The translations under genes and the position numbers were made by a program. Source: Candidatus Saccharimonadota bacterium (GTDB lineage: Bacteria > Patescibacteriota > Saccharimonadia > Saccharimonadales > Saccharimonadaceae). Taken from it: DNA of 41,852 bases. The stretch lies in assembly GCA_013316435.1 (NCBI GenBank), contig WSMR01000002.1:1-41852 (forward strand). Reading direction: 5' to 3'. Numbering within the stretch: position 1 is the first letter of the stretch; every line of letters begins with the position of its first letter. Positions 15,802-23,940 of the stretch are shown piece after piece. The notes beneath the pieces were generated by a model. It was not told the DNA's origin, did not search any database, and saw only the letters and a program-made list of their open reading frames with translations.

Positions 15802-15878
15802 GGCATCGTAGCTCAGTTGGTTAGAGCGTGGGACTCATAAGCCCAAGGTCACTGGTTCGATCCCAGTCGATGCTACCA
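15802..15878 (+). tRNA. tRNA with CAT anticodon (elongator Met or Ile2)
   Basis: Acceptor GGCATCG/CGATGCT (G-U first pair), loop CTCATAA (anticodon CAT), and an encoded CCA. It starts 9 nt after tRNA-Ser and shares its transcript. The lack of initiator features (C1-A72, GC-rich anticodon stem) excludes fMet; elongator Met and lysidine-modified Ile2 cannot be separated by eye. Confidence 0.85.
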
Positions 15879-15880
15879 AA

Positions 15881-15916
15881 GAAAATAGTTGAACGTCGGT
15901 TCAACTATTTTCTTTT
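15881..15916 (+). terminator. Terminator of the Ser-Met tRNA unit
   Basis: A perfect 14-bp stem GAAAATAGTTGAAC/GTTCAACTATTTTC with a 4-nt loop and a T-tract. Confidence 0.9.
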
Positions 15917-15954
15917 AGGCTCTCCCGTCATACCAAGAGAGCCTATTCCACCAA

Positions 15955-16563
15955 TTAGTAAAGCTTAAAGCTGGCTTCACCGTAAGAATAATCGTCGTAA
16001 TGCAGAGTCAAACGGGTATCCTTGGCTGGTACTTCAAATACGAGCGAACCAGTTTTTCTGCCGTCGGCAGCAAGGCTGCCACTACCAAGATGATCGTCCT
16101 GCAGGGAAGTAGCATAGTCATGAATATCACCGTCGCCATTTTCTAACTCAAAATCAAACGGACTGTAATCGGCTCGATTCTTCGAATTATTAGCAATCGT
16201 GAGGTTTACCTTGACGTATTCCATTCCGTCGTCCGGAGTATCAAAGCGGTTACCGGTGCTAAAGTTGCGCGTGATCGAGTTAACGGTAATCGACAAATCA
16301 CCTACGCGAGCCGTCTCGCCAATACTATAAATAGTCGAATTATATTTGTCGTCTTCATCATCGTCTTCGTCGTCATAATAATCATCGATCGTAAAACCGC
16401 TATCAATTGTTTTGTCCGGTATCTCATCAATAGCGAGAAGGGCTTTGAACATTAATACGAAGCCAATAATACTAAATACGAATGAAATGCCGATTGTGAC
16501 CCAAAACCAAACACGCTTAAACGGTGGTCGATCACTTTTTGCAGTAGGGTTATTGTTTGTCAT
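15955..16563 (-). CDS. DUF4352-like membrane-anchored extracellular protein
   Basis: The protein has 202 aa: a short cytosolic N-terminus, one membrane segment near residues 18-42 (VWFWVTIGISFVFSIIGFVL), a very acidic linker (DDYYDDEDDDEDDK), then a ~125-residue beta-sandwich-like domain with the DUF4352/telokin-like pattern (VGDLSITVNSI, EYVKVNLTIANNS, GSLVFEVPA). Such domains face the exterior in Gram-positive-type cells; their ligands are unknown. An AGGAAGA site and a TATAAT box upstream define the start. It is divergent from the pseudopilin gene, with ~65 bp between them. Confidence 0.7.
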   Translation of the reverse strand: MTNNNPTAKSDRPPFKRVWFWVTIGISFVFSIIGFVLMFKALLAIDEIPDKTIDSGFTIDDYYDDEDDDEDDKYNSTIYSIGETARVGDLSITVNSITRNFSTGNRFDTPDDGMEYVKVNLTIANNSKNRADYSPFDFELENGDGDIHDYATSLQDDHLGSGSLAADGRKTGSLVFEVPAKDTRLTLHYDDYSYGEASFKLY

Positions 16564-16617
16564 AAATCTTCCTTTGATTAGTTATATATATTATAATACA
16601 CTTTAGGGTCTTCGTGC

Positions 16618-16623
16618 TATAAT
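16618..16623 (+). promoter_or_regulatory. -10 box of pseudopilin operon, leaderless spacing
   Basis: TGCTATAAT ends exactly 6 nt before the ATG at 16630. Confidence 0.7.
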
Positions 16624-16629
16624 ATACAT

Positions 16630-17022
16630 ATGAACGTAAAGAAAGGTTTTACGATTATAGAGGTGACGATTGTGGGGGCATTTGCGGCGCTTCTAGTGAT
16701 TATTTTCTTTTTGCAGAAGGCGAATGTTGATGCGATGAATCGTGATGATGATCGCAAGACGGCAATCAACGCCATGTACTATGCTTTGGAGGAATATTAT
16801 TATCCCAAATATGGTTATTACCCATCCGAGATTAATGAAGATGTTTTGCCGGTAATCGACCCGCAGCTTTTCACTGATCCGTTTGGTGCTAATGTCGGCA
16901 CAGAAACGAGTACTTATAGCTATGAGCCGGCTAATTGTAATACTGCAAATGAATGCCAAGATTTTATCTTGCGGGCTAACCTAGAGAAGGAAGATACTTA
17001 TATTAAACGGGGTCGCAAATGA
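16630..17022 (+). CDS. Type IV pilin-like protein (pseudopilin)
   Basis: The protein has 130 aa and begins with a prepilin peptidase site: KKG then FTIIEVTIVGAF, with the Glu at +5 after cleavage, followed by a hydrophobic helix. The C-terminal region has Cys residues (NCNTANEC) and a DPFG motif as in minor pilins and pseudopilins. It is probably a surface pilus or competence component; type IV pili mediate twitching and host attachment in Saccharibacteria. Its TGA stop overlaps the pgi ATG by four bases, so the two are translationally coupled, an odd pairing with a glycolytic gene. Confidence 0.85.
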   Translation: MNVKKGFTIIEVTIVGAFAALLVIIFFLQKANVDAMNRDDDRKTAINAMYYALEEYYYPKYGYYPSEINEDVLPVIDPQLFTDPFGANVGTETSTYSYEPANCNTANECQDFILRANLEKEDTYIKRGRK

Positions 17023-18257
17023 TTCGTTTTGAATCTGAGCAGCCGGTTGCGGTAAATGTAGCAACAATAGAAGAGCTGCTTTCGGAAATTAGAAATGACA
17101 AGATGGGCGGTTGGTATGATTTGCCGAAAAAAATTGATTCGGCTGAGGTTGAGAAAATTAAATCTGCCGCGGAGAAGATTCAATTAGATTCAGAATACCT
17201 AGTTTGTGTTGGTATTGGCGGGTCGTATTTGGGTCACAAAGCCGTGATTGATGCACTTGGCGGCAGCGGCGAGACGAAGGTTTTTTACGCCGGCAACAGC
17301 CTTAGTGCGCGCGAGCTAAAAAAGGTATTTGACGAAATTGGCGACGCAGATTTTTCGGTTAATATAATCTCAAAGTCCGGTACAACGACCGAGCCGGCGA
17401 TTGCTTTTCGATTTTTGAAAGAAAAGTTAAAACAGAAGTATGATGACAAGGCGAGCGAACGTATCTACGTGACAACCGATGCGGCGCGTGGTGCTCTCTA
17501 TGGGGAAGCTACCCAAGAGAAATATACACGGTTTGTGATTCCGGATAATATTGGCGGTCGATATTCAGTTTTGACGCCGGTAGGATTGCTACCAATTGCT
17601 GCTGCGGGAATTGATATTGATCGGTTGATTGCAGGGGCATTTATTGAACACCGTGAAATCAAGGAAAAACACGTGAGCGATCTCGCGGCAGTGAAATATG
17701 CCTGTTCGCGCGCAAAGCTTTTGAAAGACGGCTTTGATGTGGAAGTTTTGGCAAGTTTTGAGCCGAGTATGAACACTTTTGAGGAGTGGTGGAAACAGCT
17801 TTTTGGCGAATCCGAAGGGAAACAAAATCAAGGGATTTTCCCGGCTGCAACTGTATATACGACTGATTTACATTCGTTAGGTCAGTATTTGCAGGAGGGG
17901 CGGCGTAATATCTTTGAGACTATGCTTAGCTTCGCGAAACCACCGGAGGTTGATTTTGAAATTCCCGAGCTAAAGCAAGACCTTGATCAGCTGAATTATC
18001 TTGCGGGCAAGAAGCTGAGTTTTGTGAATGAACAAGCTCGACTTGCAACGATTGAGGCACACCGAGCAGGGGGAATTCCGGTTTTTGAAGTAATCGCGCC
18101 GGATTATTCGGTTGAATCACTTGGGGCCTTGATTTATTTCTTTGAGCTAGCTTGTGCGCTTTCGGCAAAGCTCGCGGGTGTAAATCCATTTGACCAGCCG
18201 GGCGTTGAAGCTTATAAAACTGCGATGTTTCATTTGCTGGGCAAGGCGGGGTTCTAG
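17019..18257 (+). CDS. pgi: Glucose-6-phosphate isomerase
   Basis: The 412-aa protein interconverts glucose-6-phosphate and fructose-6-phosphate in the cytosol. The sugar-phosphate-binding motif GIGGSYLGHKAV lies near residues 66-77, SKSGTTTEPAIAFR near 120-133, and a C-terminal catalytic-lysine region in the GVNPFDQPGVEAYK segment. It is shorter than the ~450-aa Bacillus type and much shorter than the 550-aa proteobacterial type, in keeping with genome reduction. It is coupled to the pseudopilin upstream and abuts arcC directly downstream (no intergenic base). Confidence 0.94.
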   Translation: MIRFESEQPVAVNVATIEELLSEIRNDKMGGWYDLPKKIDSAEVEKIKSAAEKIQLDSEYLVCVGIGGSYLGHKAVIDALGGSGETKVFYAGNSLSARELKKVFDEIGDADFSVNIISKSGTTTEPAIAFRFLKEKLKQKYDDKASERIYVTTDAARGALYGEATQEKYTRFVIPDNIGGRYSVLTPVGLLPIAAAGIDIDRLIAGAFIEHREIKEKHVSDLAAVKYACSRAKLLKDGFDVEVLASFEPSMNTFEEWWKQLFGESEGKQNQGIFPAATVYTTDLHSLGQYLQEGRRNIFETMLSFAKPPEVDFEIPELKQDLDQLNYLAGKKLSFVNEQARLATIEAHRAGGIPVFEVIAPDYSVESLGALIYFFELACALSAKLAGVNPFDQPGVEAYKTAMFHLLGKAGF

Positions 18258-19196
18258 ATGAAGCAGAGGGTGGTGATTGCTCTAGGCGGTAATGCTTTGC
18301 AGCAAAACGGTGAGGTTTCTGCAGAGGCGCAAAAAGCGGTTGCTGAGCAAGTTGGACGCGATATCGTGAAATTGGCAAGCAAATACGAATTGATCATTGC
18401 GCACGGTAACGGTCCGCAGGTAGGTAATATTTTGTTACACGAAGAATCTGCGGCAAGTGAAGGTGCTCCAGCGATGCCGCTCGATACGGCGGTCGCGATG
18501 AGTCAAGGGCAGATTGGGTATTGGCTGACTCAGGCGATATCAAATGCTTTTAAACGCGAGAAGAAGCAACGCAAAGTTGCCACAATTGTGACGCAAGTCG
18601 TAGTGGATCGTAAGGATCCAGCTTTTCGTCATCCAACTAAACCAATTGGACAATTCTATAACGCCAGGGAAGCCGTAAAACTCTCAAAGAGTAAAGGTTG
18701 GGAAATGATGGAGGATTCGGGTCGCGGTTATCGAAGAGTGGTTGCTTCGCCAAAACCTATTGACATTGTTGAGAACCGTGAGATTGTCACATTAGTAGAG
18801 TCGGGTGCTATTGTAGTTGCAGTGGGGGGTGGTGGAATTCCTGTGGTGCGCACCAAAGTTTTGAAATTATTAAAAGGGGTTGACGCAGTAGTGGATAAGG
18901 ATTTTGCGGCGGAAAAGTTGGCTGAGCTAGTTAAGGCGGATATTTTTGTTTCGGTGACTGCGGTTCCGAATGCGTTTTTGAACTTTGGCAAGTCCGATCA
19001 AATTGCGCTAGGAGTTTTGACTACAAAGGAAGCTAAGCGATATATTCATGCCGGGCAATTCGGTACCGGTTCAATGCTGCCAAAGATGGAGGCGGTTACC
19101 AAGTTTGCCGCTCGAGGAAAGATTGGAATTATCACGACGCCAGCAAATCTTGAACTAGCTTTGAAACGTAGAGCCGGAACAATTATTCAAGATTAG
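18258..19196 (+). CDS. arcC: Carbamate kinase
   Basis: The 312-aa protein makes ATP from carbamoyl phosphate, the last step of the arginine deiminase pathway. It has family length, with the N-terminal ALGGNAL block, AHGNGPQVGN near 50-59, and VAVGGGGIPV and KDFAAEKLA segments of amino-acid-kinase-fold carbamate kinases. It begins immediately after the pgi stop, so both share one transcript. The arginine deiminase pathway is known in several Saccharibacteria; arcA and arcB are not in this window. Confidence 0.94.
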   Translation: MKQRVVIALGGNALQQNGEVSAEAQKAVAEQVGRDIVKLASKYELIIAHGNGPQVGNILLHEESAASEGAPAMPLDTAVAMSQGQIGYWLTQAISNAFKREKKQRKVATIVTQVVVDRKDPAFRHPTKPIGQFYNAREAVKLSKSKGWEMMEDSGRGYRRVVASPKPIDIVENREIVTLVESGAIVVAVGGGGIPVVRTKVLKLLKGVDAVVDKDFAAEKLAELVKADIFVSVTAVPNAFLNFGKSDQIALGVLTTKEAKRYIHAGQFGTGSMLPKMEAVTKFAARGKIGIITTPANLELALKRRAGTIIQD

Positions 19197-20557
19197 ACTA
19201 GTTGTCTTGCTGCTAGCCGTACTGCTTCGCTCCAGCTAGTTGCTACGTGTGGCGTGCTGGCAATTTCGTCGATTTTGAGGCAATTTCGTACTGCTAGGGC
19301 AATTTCTTGCACTACGAGATCAGCCTCCGGACAGACTACAGTTCCACCCATTACTTGTCCGCGCGCATCGACTAACAACTTAACAAAACCATCACGAAAA
19401 TCATTCGTATTGGCGGCGCTAATCGTGTCAATCGGTACTAGGGCAGATCGACATTTGATATTTAGTTTTTTACAATCAGAATCATTCAAACCGACCTTCG
19501 CAACTTTTGGCAAAGTATCGGTCATGCGGGCAAAGCCGGCATAGTTGATGGAGCCGCCGGATTTTTTGAGGGCATTTGTGGTAGCGAGTTTAGCTTCGTA
19601 GGTTGCTCGTTCGGTCGAGCTTTCGCCGCCAATCACATCGCCAGCAGCCCAAATATGTGGGCAAGTTGTGCGCAGAGTTTCGTTGACCGCGATGCCTTTG
19701 CTGGTATATTTGACACCGGCGTTTTCGAGTCCGCAATCGGTGCTTGGTTCGGGGGTTGTAGCAAGCACAATCGCTTCAACACGGACGGATTTTTCTTGGC
19801 CGTCGCGCACAAATACCACTTGTTTGTTTTTACCGTCTTGCGCGACGGCCACCACGCGCGAGGAGGTAAGGACTGTCACTTGGAAACGCTTATGGAGATT
19901 ATAGGCGATAATTTCTCCGGCCTCGAGATCTTCTTTCGGCAGCAACCGGTCAGCGGCTTCGGCGATCAATACCTTAACTCCGAGTGCGGCAAAATATTCG
20001 GCGATCTCACAACCGGTAGATCCGCCACCAACCACCATTACAGCTTTAGGTAATTTTGACATGCGAAGTGCCGTATCTGGGGACCAGCAATTGACCGCTT
20101 CTACGCCAGCAATACCGCTAATTACGAGATTTGATCCAGTTGCAATGAGGAATTTTTCACTACTGATTTGTTGACCGTTCACGGTGACTTCATAAGGGCT
20201 GACAAACTGTGCAAAACCTTTATAGCAATCAATCCCCGCTTCTTCAAAAATTTTGCGCTTGCCACCACCGGCACGTCGCACTGCGGTTGCTTGCCAATTT
20301 AAAACCGTTGGATAGTTATAACGCAGTGTTGCGCTCGAAATACCAAATTTACCAGCTTCTAGAGCTTCAGCGTAACATTGAGAAAGTTTCAAGGCGGCGC
20401 CATAAGGCACATCACGATAGTTCAGCGTTGTTCCACCCCAACGATCGGCTTCAACGATGGCAGTTTTTGCGCCAAGACTTTTTGCTAACAAGGCCGCTGC
20501 ACTACCAGCTGCACCACTTCCCAAAACTACATATTGATAGTCAAATTTTCTTGCCAT
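19193..20557 (-). CDS. FAD/NAD(P) disulfide-oxidoreductase-like protein without redox cysteines
   Basis: The protein has 454 aa with the full fold of lipoamide dehydrogenase/mercuric reductase: FAD-binding GSGAAGSAAALLAKSLGA near residues 13-30, NAD(P)-binding VMVVGGGSTGCEIAEYF near 173-189, a second FAD motif HIWAAGDVIG near 306-315, and a C-terminal dimerisation domain with His and Glu (HVATSWSEAV). The active-site CxxxxC after the first FAD motif is replaced by WGGTTLNYRDVPYG, so classical disulfide chemistry is impossible. A GGTGGGA site precedes the ATG. It is convergent with arcC, the stops overlapping by 3 bp. Confidence 0.85.
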   Translation of the reverse strand: MARKFDYQYVVLGSGAAGSAAALLAKSLGAKTAIVEADRWGGTTLNYRDVPYGAALKLSQCYAEALEAGKFGISSATLRYNYPTVLNWQATAVRRAGGGKRKIFEEAGIDCYKGFAQFVSPYEVTVNGQQISSEKFLIATGSNLVISGIAGVEAVNCWSPDTALRMSKLPKAVMVVGGGSTGCEIAEYFAALGVKVLIAEAADRLLPKEDLEAGEIIAYNLHKRFQVTVLTSSRVVAVAQDGKNKQVVFVRDGQEKSVRVEAIVLATTPEPSTDCGLENAGVKYTSKGIAVNETLRTTCPHIWAAGDVIGGESSTERATYEAKLATTNALKKSGGSINYAGFARMTDTLPKVAKVGLNDSDCKKLNIKCRSALVPIDTISAANTNDFRDGFVKLLVDARGQVMGGTVVCPEADLVVQEIALAVRNCLKIDEIASTPHVATSWSEAVRLAARQLV

Positions 20558-20566
20558 TTCCCACCT

Positions 20567-20866
20567 TTATATAATTTTACCACGATTTTGGTAAACATAA
20601 GATAAATCAGCACTGTATCTTTTTGATTCAAGAGCGATTTTACGGTTTAGGTCGTCATTTGTAATGGCTGGGCGAGCAATCACCCAAATTCGGACCTTCT
20701 CGGTTACTTTATCAGCAATCGTTTCAGCTGCGCCATCGGGGATACCGATAACTTTTGCATCGTAAAGTAAGGTTTGACGGATTTTTTCGGCGTCAAAAGT
20801 TTCGGCAGTCACCATTTTCGCCATGCGCCGTGAAATCTTTGCGGTTTTCTTTTTGCCAAGATTCAT
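20567..20866 (-). CDS. Stand-alone ATP-cone domain protein
   Basis: The protein has 99 aa. After a basic N-terminus the sequence (TFDAEKIRQTLLYDAKVIGI…AETIADKVTEKV) matches the helix pattern of ATP-cone domains, nucleotide-sensing modules normally fused to ribonucleotide reductase or NrdR. No such partner is fused here. Its ATG overlaps the TGA of the upstream membrane protein gene by four bases, so the two are coupled. It may be a nucleotide sensor, but this is inference. Confidence 0.55.
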   Translation of the reverse strand: MNLGKKKTAKISRRMAKMVTAETFDAEKIRQTLLYDAKVIGIPDGAAETIADKVTEKVRIWVIARPAITNDDLNRKIALESKRYSADLSYVYQNRGKII

Positions 20867-21558
20867 ATGCTTATTACCTCAAAAGCAAAGATAAAAATTG
20901 CTAGCACCAAGAATCCGGCTCCGGTCAGTGCGCGTAGAAACGTTTTGTATTTGACTCGCCAGCGCTGAATATCGACCACGGTATGACCTTTACGAATTGC
21001 TAGTCTCAAGATGATAGGTGGAGTGATTGAGATTACAGTATATAAGACCAGTGCAATGAGTTGTTGCAGCGGCTCGAGGCGCATAAGACTATTGCTGGCA
21101 ACAACGACCAGCACGAGCGTAAAAGGCATCTCAGCAAGACTCGTGAGCATACCGAGTGAAAAAGCCTCGGTATTGCTATTTGTATCTTTGGCACGTCGAT
21201 CGACGAAGCGCGCAACCGTGCGCGGCAACCATAGCTCGGTGCTACGACCACGTCGATAATAGATTGCCCAAACCGCAATTGCGAGCGCAATCAACATTCC
21301 CACGACAATCATTAACTCTTCGGGGTAGAGCGCTTCACTGAAATAACGATCCATAATAAAAGCGACTGCGCCTAGACCTAGAAAGACCAAAGTGCCAATA
21401 CCGGCGATATAGCTATCAACAAGATTGCGTGTCTTTTTCTTGATATGCTTACCGAGACTTGCATGATATAGCAAAAGTAAAGCTCCTAAACCCAGCTGCA
21501 TTGAAGCGTGAATCAGAGCCGCTAAGAAAACCTCCGCGAATGGAATTAACATATCCAT
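20863..21558 (-). CDS. Polytopic membrane protein, unknown function
   Basis: The protein has 231 aa with about six hydrophobic segments (for example near 8-30, 50-70, 80-100, 130-155, 165-185 and 205-228). The layout (a SLGMLTSLAEMPFTLVLVV central helix) recalls small transporter-like families such as LysE/GAP, but no signature is decisive. The start at 21558 has TATAAT exactly 6 nt upstream; an ATG 6 nt further in is an alternative. It is coupled with the ATP-cone gene downstream. Confidence 0.65.
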   Translation of the reverse strand: MDMLIPFAEVFLAALIHASMQLGLGALLLLYHASLGKHIKKKTRNLVDSYIAGIGTLVFLGLGAVAFIMDRYFSEALYPEELMIVVGMLIALAIAVWAIYYRRGRSTELWLPRTVARFVDRRAKDTNSNTEAFSLGMLTSLAEMPFTLVLVVVASNSLMRLEPLQQLIALVLYTVISITPPIILRLAIRKGHTVVDIQRWRVKYKTFLRALTGAGFLVLAIFIFAFEVISI

Positions 21559-21669
21559 AATATAATTATAGCATAAGTTCGATTGATATGAAACAGATGA
21601 GGTGCGGGTAGTCGCGGATAATTATTACGCTTGGAGGTTTTCGCTAGCTTCGTGTATAATGGGGAGGGG

Positions 21670-21705
21670 CCTCGTGCTACCTTGCTGTAACAAGGGTGAA
21701 AAGTA
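21670..21705. repeat. Palindromic repeat, copy 1
   Basis: ACCTTGCTGTAACAAGGGTG and the next four A form a 24-bp block that recurs inside polA. Its core CCTTG/CAAGG is a 5-bp stem with a 6-nt loop. It lies in the ~210-bp upstream region of the lamin-tail gene, which otherwise shows only an AT-rich promoter area and a GGAGG site. Confidence 0.6.
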
Positions 21706-21771
21706 CGAAAAAATGCTTGATTTTTGGTTGTCGCTGCATTAAAATAGGAACATAAAGAAAGTGGAGGAAAA

Positions 21772-23391
21772 ATGCAGAAGCGACGGAGATACCTTAGAAA
21801 CCTGTTTGCAGCAGTAATAATTATTACGGCACCTATTTTTACGCTGCGGAGTGTAAGTTTGCGCCAAACCGTGAGTAGAGCACAAAGTTCTCAGCAGCTT
21901 GCGCAAAATTATGATCTGAAAGATTCATTAATATCGAGTACAATTATTAATTCGCGTACGCCAGACGAGATTACCTCACCGGTTGAGCCTCCGGGAGGTG
22001 ATGACCCACCATCAGTTGAAAATAAATTTGAGCATCAAAGTGAAGTAGTCTTGTGGGCGATTAATCCCGGCTATCGAGTTAATAATCAGGCGGAAACTGG
22101 GGAATTAATTGAGCTTCGAAATCTATCCGGTGAGATGGTTGACTTAACAGGATTTTCTTTGCGTTATACTAATAGCAGTGGCAATATGGTGACGTTGATT
22201 GAGTTTCAGGATGGCAGTAAAATGCAAGGAGATACAATTTTGCTGCGTTTTAGTAAATCTCCCGATAGGGATGCTGCAGATTTGGTATACACGACCAGTC
22301 TAGCAATGTCGGCGGGTCCGCTTGAACTTTGGCAAGATAATGAGTTGGTTGACACGGTTTGCTGGACCGGGAAGAATGGTTGCGTACGCGCGTTTAAGAG
22401 CGCGATCCCTACTACGTTAGTGCGAAATCTCGAAACTGGGGAATTTATCCATCAAGAAGAATATTTATCGATATTCGACCATGAAAACCCAGGTCTTCTA
22501 CTACCTAATATTCCGGGTGATAGCGACGAAACCGCGGACGATAAACCCACTTCTCGTTGCCACGAATTGGAGTTCTCGGAAGTTTATACATATTATATAG
22601 ATAATAAAATCGAGCAATTTATTGAACTTTATAATCCGAGCGCTCAGGTAGTAAGTATGGACGGATGCCAGCTGCGTTACAAAAAGAAACTTTATGCACT
22701 AAGTGGGGTAATTGACTCAGGTGGTTACCACGCTTATTATCCAAATGGGAAGTTTAGCTTGACGAAGAATCCGAACACTTCAAATGTAATTGAGCTAATC
22801 GATATAGACGAGCGAGTGGTTGACGAACTCACTTATCTGCATGGGCAGAAAAAGGGAACTAGTTACGCTAAATTTTATGATGCTACTGGTGCGGAGGCCT
22901 GGTCTCATACTTATGCTCGTACACCGGGTCGAGCAAATGTCTATCAAGAATTTCGGACCTGTGAGGCAGGCAAAGTTATTAACCCGGAAACTGGGAATTG
23001 CGTGAAGGCGGACACTGTGACGGATGCGAACGGAGTTTGCCCGGCTGGAAAATATCGTAATCCTTTGACAGGGCGTTGTAAAAAGATTGAAACAGAAAAA
23101 ACTAAGGAATGTGCGCCCGGCTATGAGCGTAATCCGGAGACGAAACGTTGTCGAAAGATCAAGAGTGCGAATACTGGCGCAGATTATACCCTCGTTCCTA
23201 CGACAAGTGGCGGCAAGAATGTATTTATTGCGGCGGGGATAGTTATCACAATAATTGCGTTAGGCGTTCTATATGTCGTCTGGCAATTCCGGCGCGAAAT
23301 CGTACGCACGTTTAGAAAAGCTCACCAGCGCGTTCACGACGTTCGTAAAGACTTCCTCTCGCGGCGCAGCGGCCGGCACCGAGACAAGTAG
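21772..23391 (+). CDS. Cell-surface protein with two lamin-tail domains
   Basis: The 539-aa protein has an N-terminal signal or anchor (FAAVIIITAPIFTL). Two lamin-tail domains (about 85-220 and 262-385) have typical ELIELRNLSG and QFIELYNPSA signatures. Three Cys-containing repeats (CxAGKxxNPxTGxC type) span about 396-465, followed by a membrane helix near 482-505 and a basic tail. It is probably anchored in the membrane and displayed outside. A GGAGG site gives a firm start. Its last 123 bp overlap, antisense, the 3' end of the kinase gene. Lamin-tail domains occur in bacterial surface and nuclease-associated proteins; the role here is unknown. Confidence 0.8.
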   Translation: MQKRRRYLRNLFAAVIIITAPIFTLRSVSLRQTVSRAQSSQQLAQNYDLKDSLISSTIINSRTPDEITSPVEPPGGDDPPSVENKFEHQSEVVLWAINPGYRVNNQAETGELIELRNLSGEMVDLTGFSLRYTNSSGNMVTLIEFQDGSKMQGDTILLRFSKSPDRDAADLVYTTSLAMSAGPLELWQDNELVDTVCWTGKNGCVRAFKSAIPTTLVRNLETGEFIHQEEYLSIFDHENPGLLLPNIPGDSDETADDKPTSRCHELEFSEVYTYYIDNKIEQFIELYNPSAQVVSMDGCQLRYKKKLYALSGVIDSGGYHAYYPNGKFSLTKNPNTSNVIELIDIDERVVDELTYLHGQKKGTSYAKFYDATGAEAWSHTYARTPGRANVYQEFRTCEAGKVINPETGNCVKADTVTDANGVCPAGKYRNPLTGRCKKIETEKTKECAPGYERNPETKRCRKIKSANTGADYTLVPTTSGGKNVFIAAGIVITIIALGVLYVVWQFRREIVRTFRKAHQRVHDVRKDFLSRRSGRHRDK

Positions 23392-23919
23392 TCCGAGCTC
23401 TTGGTAGTGTCTAAGTACTGGTAAGGTTTTTTCACGATATTCCTGGATTCGGGTTTGGAAAACTTCTGGTTTGGCATCGTCGGGGCGCAAACCGCGATCG
23501 CCGAGAATCTTTGCTGCTTCCCAGCGCTCAATTACATCCTGTTCGGTAAGTTGTAGCTCTACGACCGTTCGAATAGTATGCCCCGTCTTCTTGGCGACGC
23601 TCATAACTTCGTTTTCTTCACCGTTCCAGCGCCCAATAGAAGATAGAATTAGGGGGTACTTCCATAGATCTTCGCGTTCAAAGTAAGGAAGAATCCATTC
23701 AAAGAACACATTTTGGGGGATTAGCTTGCCCTCATGCGACAAATTTTCTCCTTTTTCCTGCTCGATCGCACGGATGATCATCCCCGAGGAAAGGAATTTT
23801 GCACCAAGATTTTCTGCAAGACGCACCCCAATTGTGTCTTTACCACTCATCGGCAAGCCGAAAATATTAATGCTACCAATACCAAGCCAGTTTTTGATTT
23901 GCTGAAATTGTTCTTCCAT
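23269..23919 (-). CDS. Adenylate-kinase-like nucleotide kinase
   Basis: The 216-aa protein carries P-loop GLPMSGKDT at residues 21-29. Its C-terminal half (ILGDRGLRPDDAKPEVFQTR then IQEYREKTLPVLRHY) matches the Adk pattern of an arginine-bearing DD motif and the final helix. There is no zinc-binding lid. It is a likely nucleoside monophosphate kinase paralogue; the exact substrate is open. A TATAAT box lies 9 nt before the ATG. The 3' end overlaps the lamin-tail gene tail-to-tail by 123 bp. Confidence 0.75.
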   Translation of the reverse strand: MEEQFQQIKNWLGIGSINIFGLPMSGKDTIGVRLAENLGAKFLSSGMIIRAIEQEKGENLSHEGKLIPQNVFFEWILPYFEREDLWKYPLILSSIGRWNGEENEVMSVAKKTGHTIRTVVELQLTEQDVIERWEAAKILGDRGLRPDDAKPEVFQTRIQEYREKTLPVLRHYQELGLLVSVPAAAPREEVFTNVVNALVSFSKRAYDFAPELPDDI

Positions 23920-23940
23920 AATACGACAATTATAGCATTA

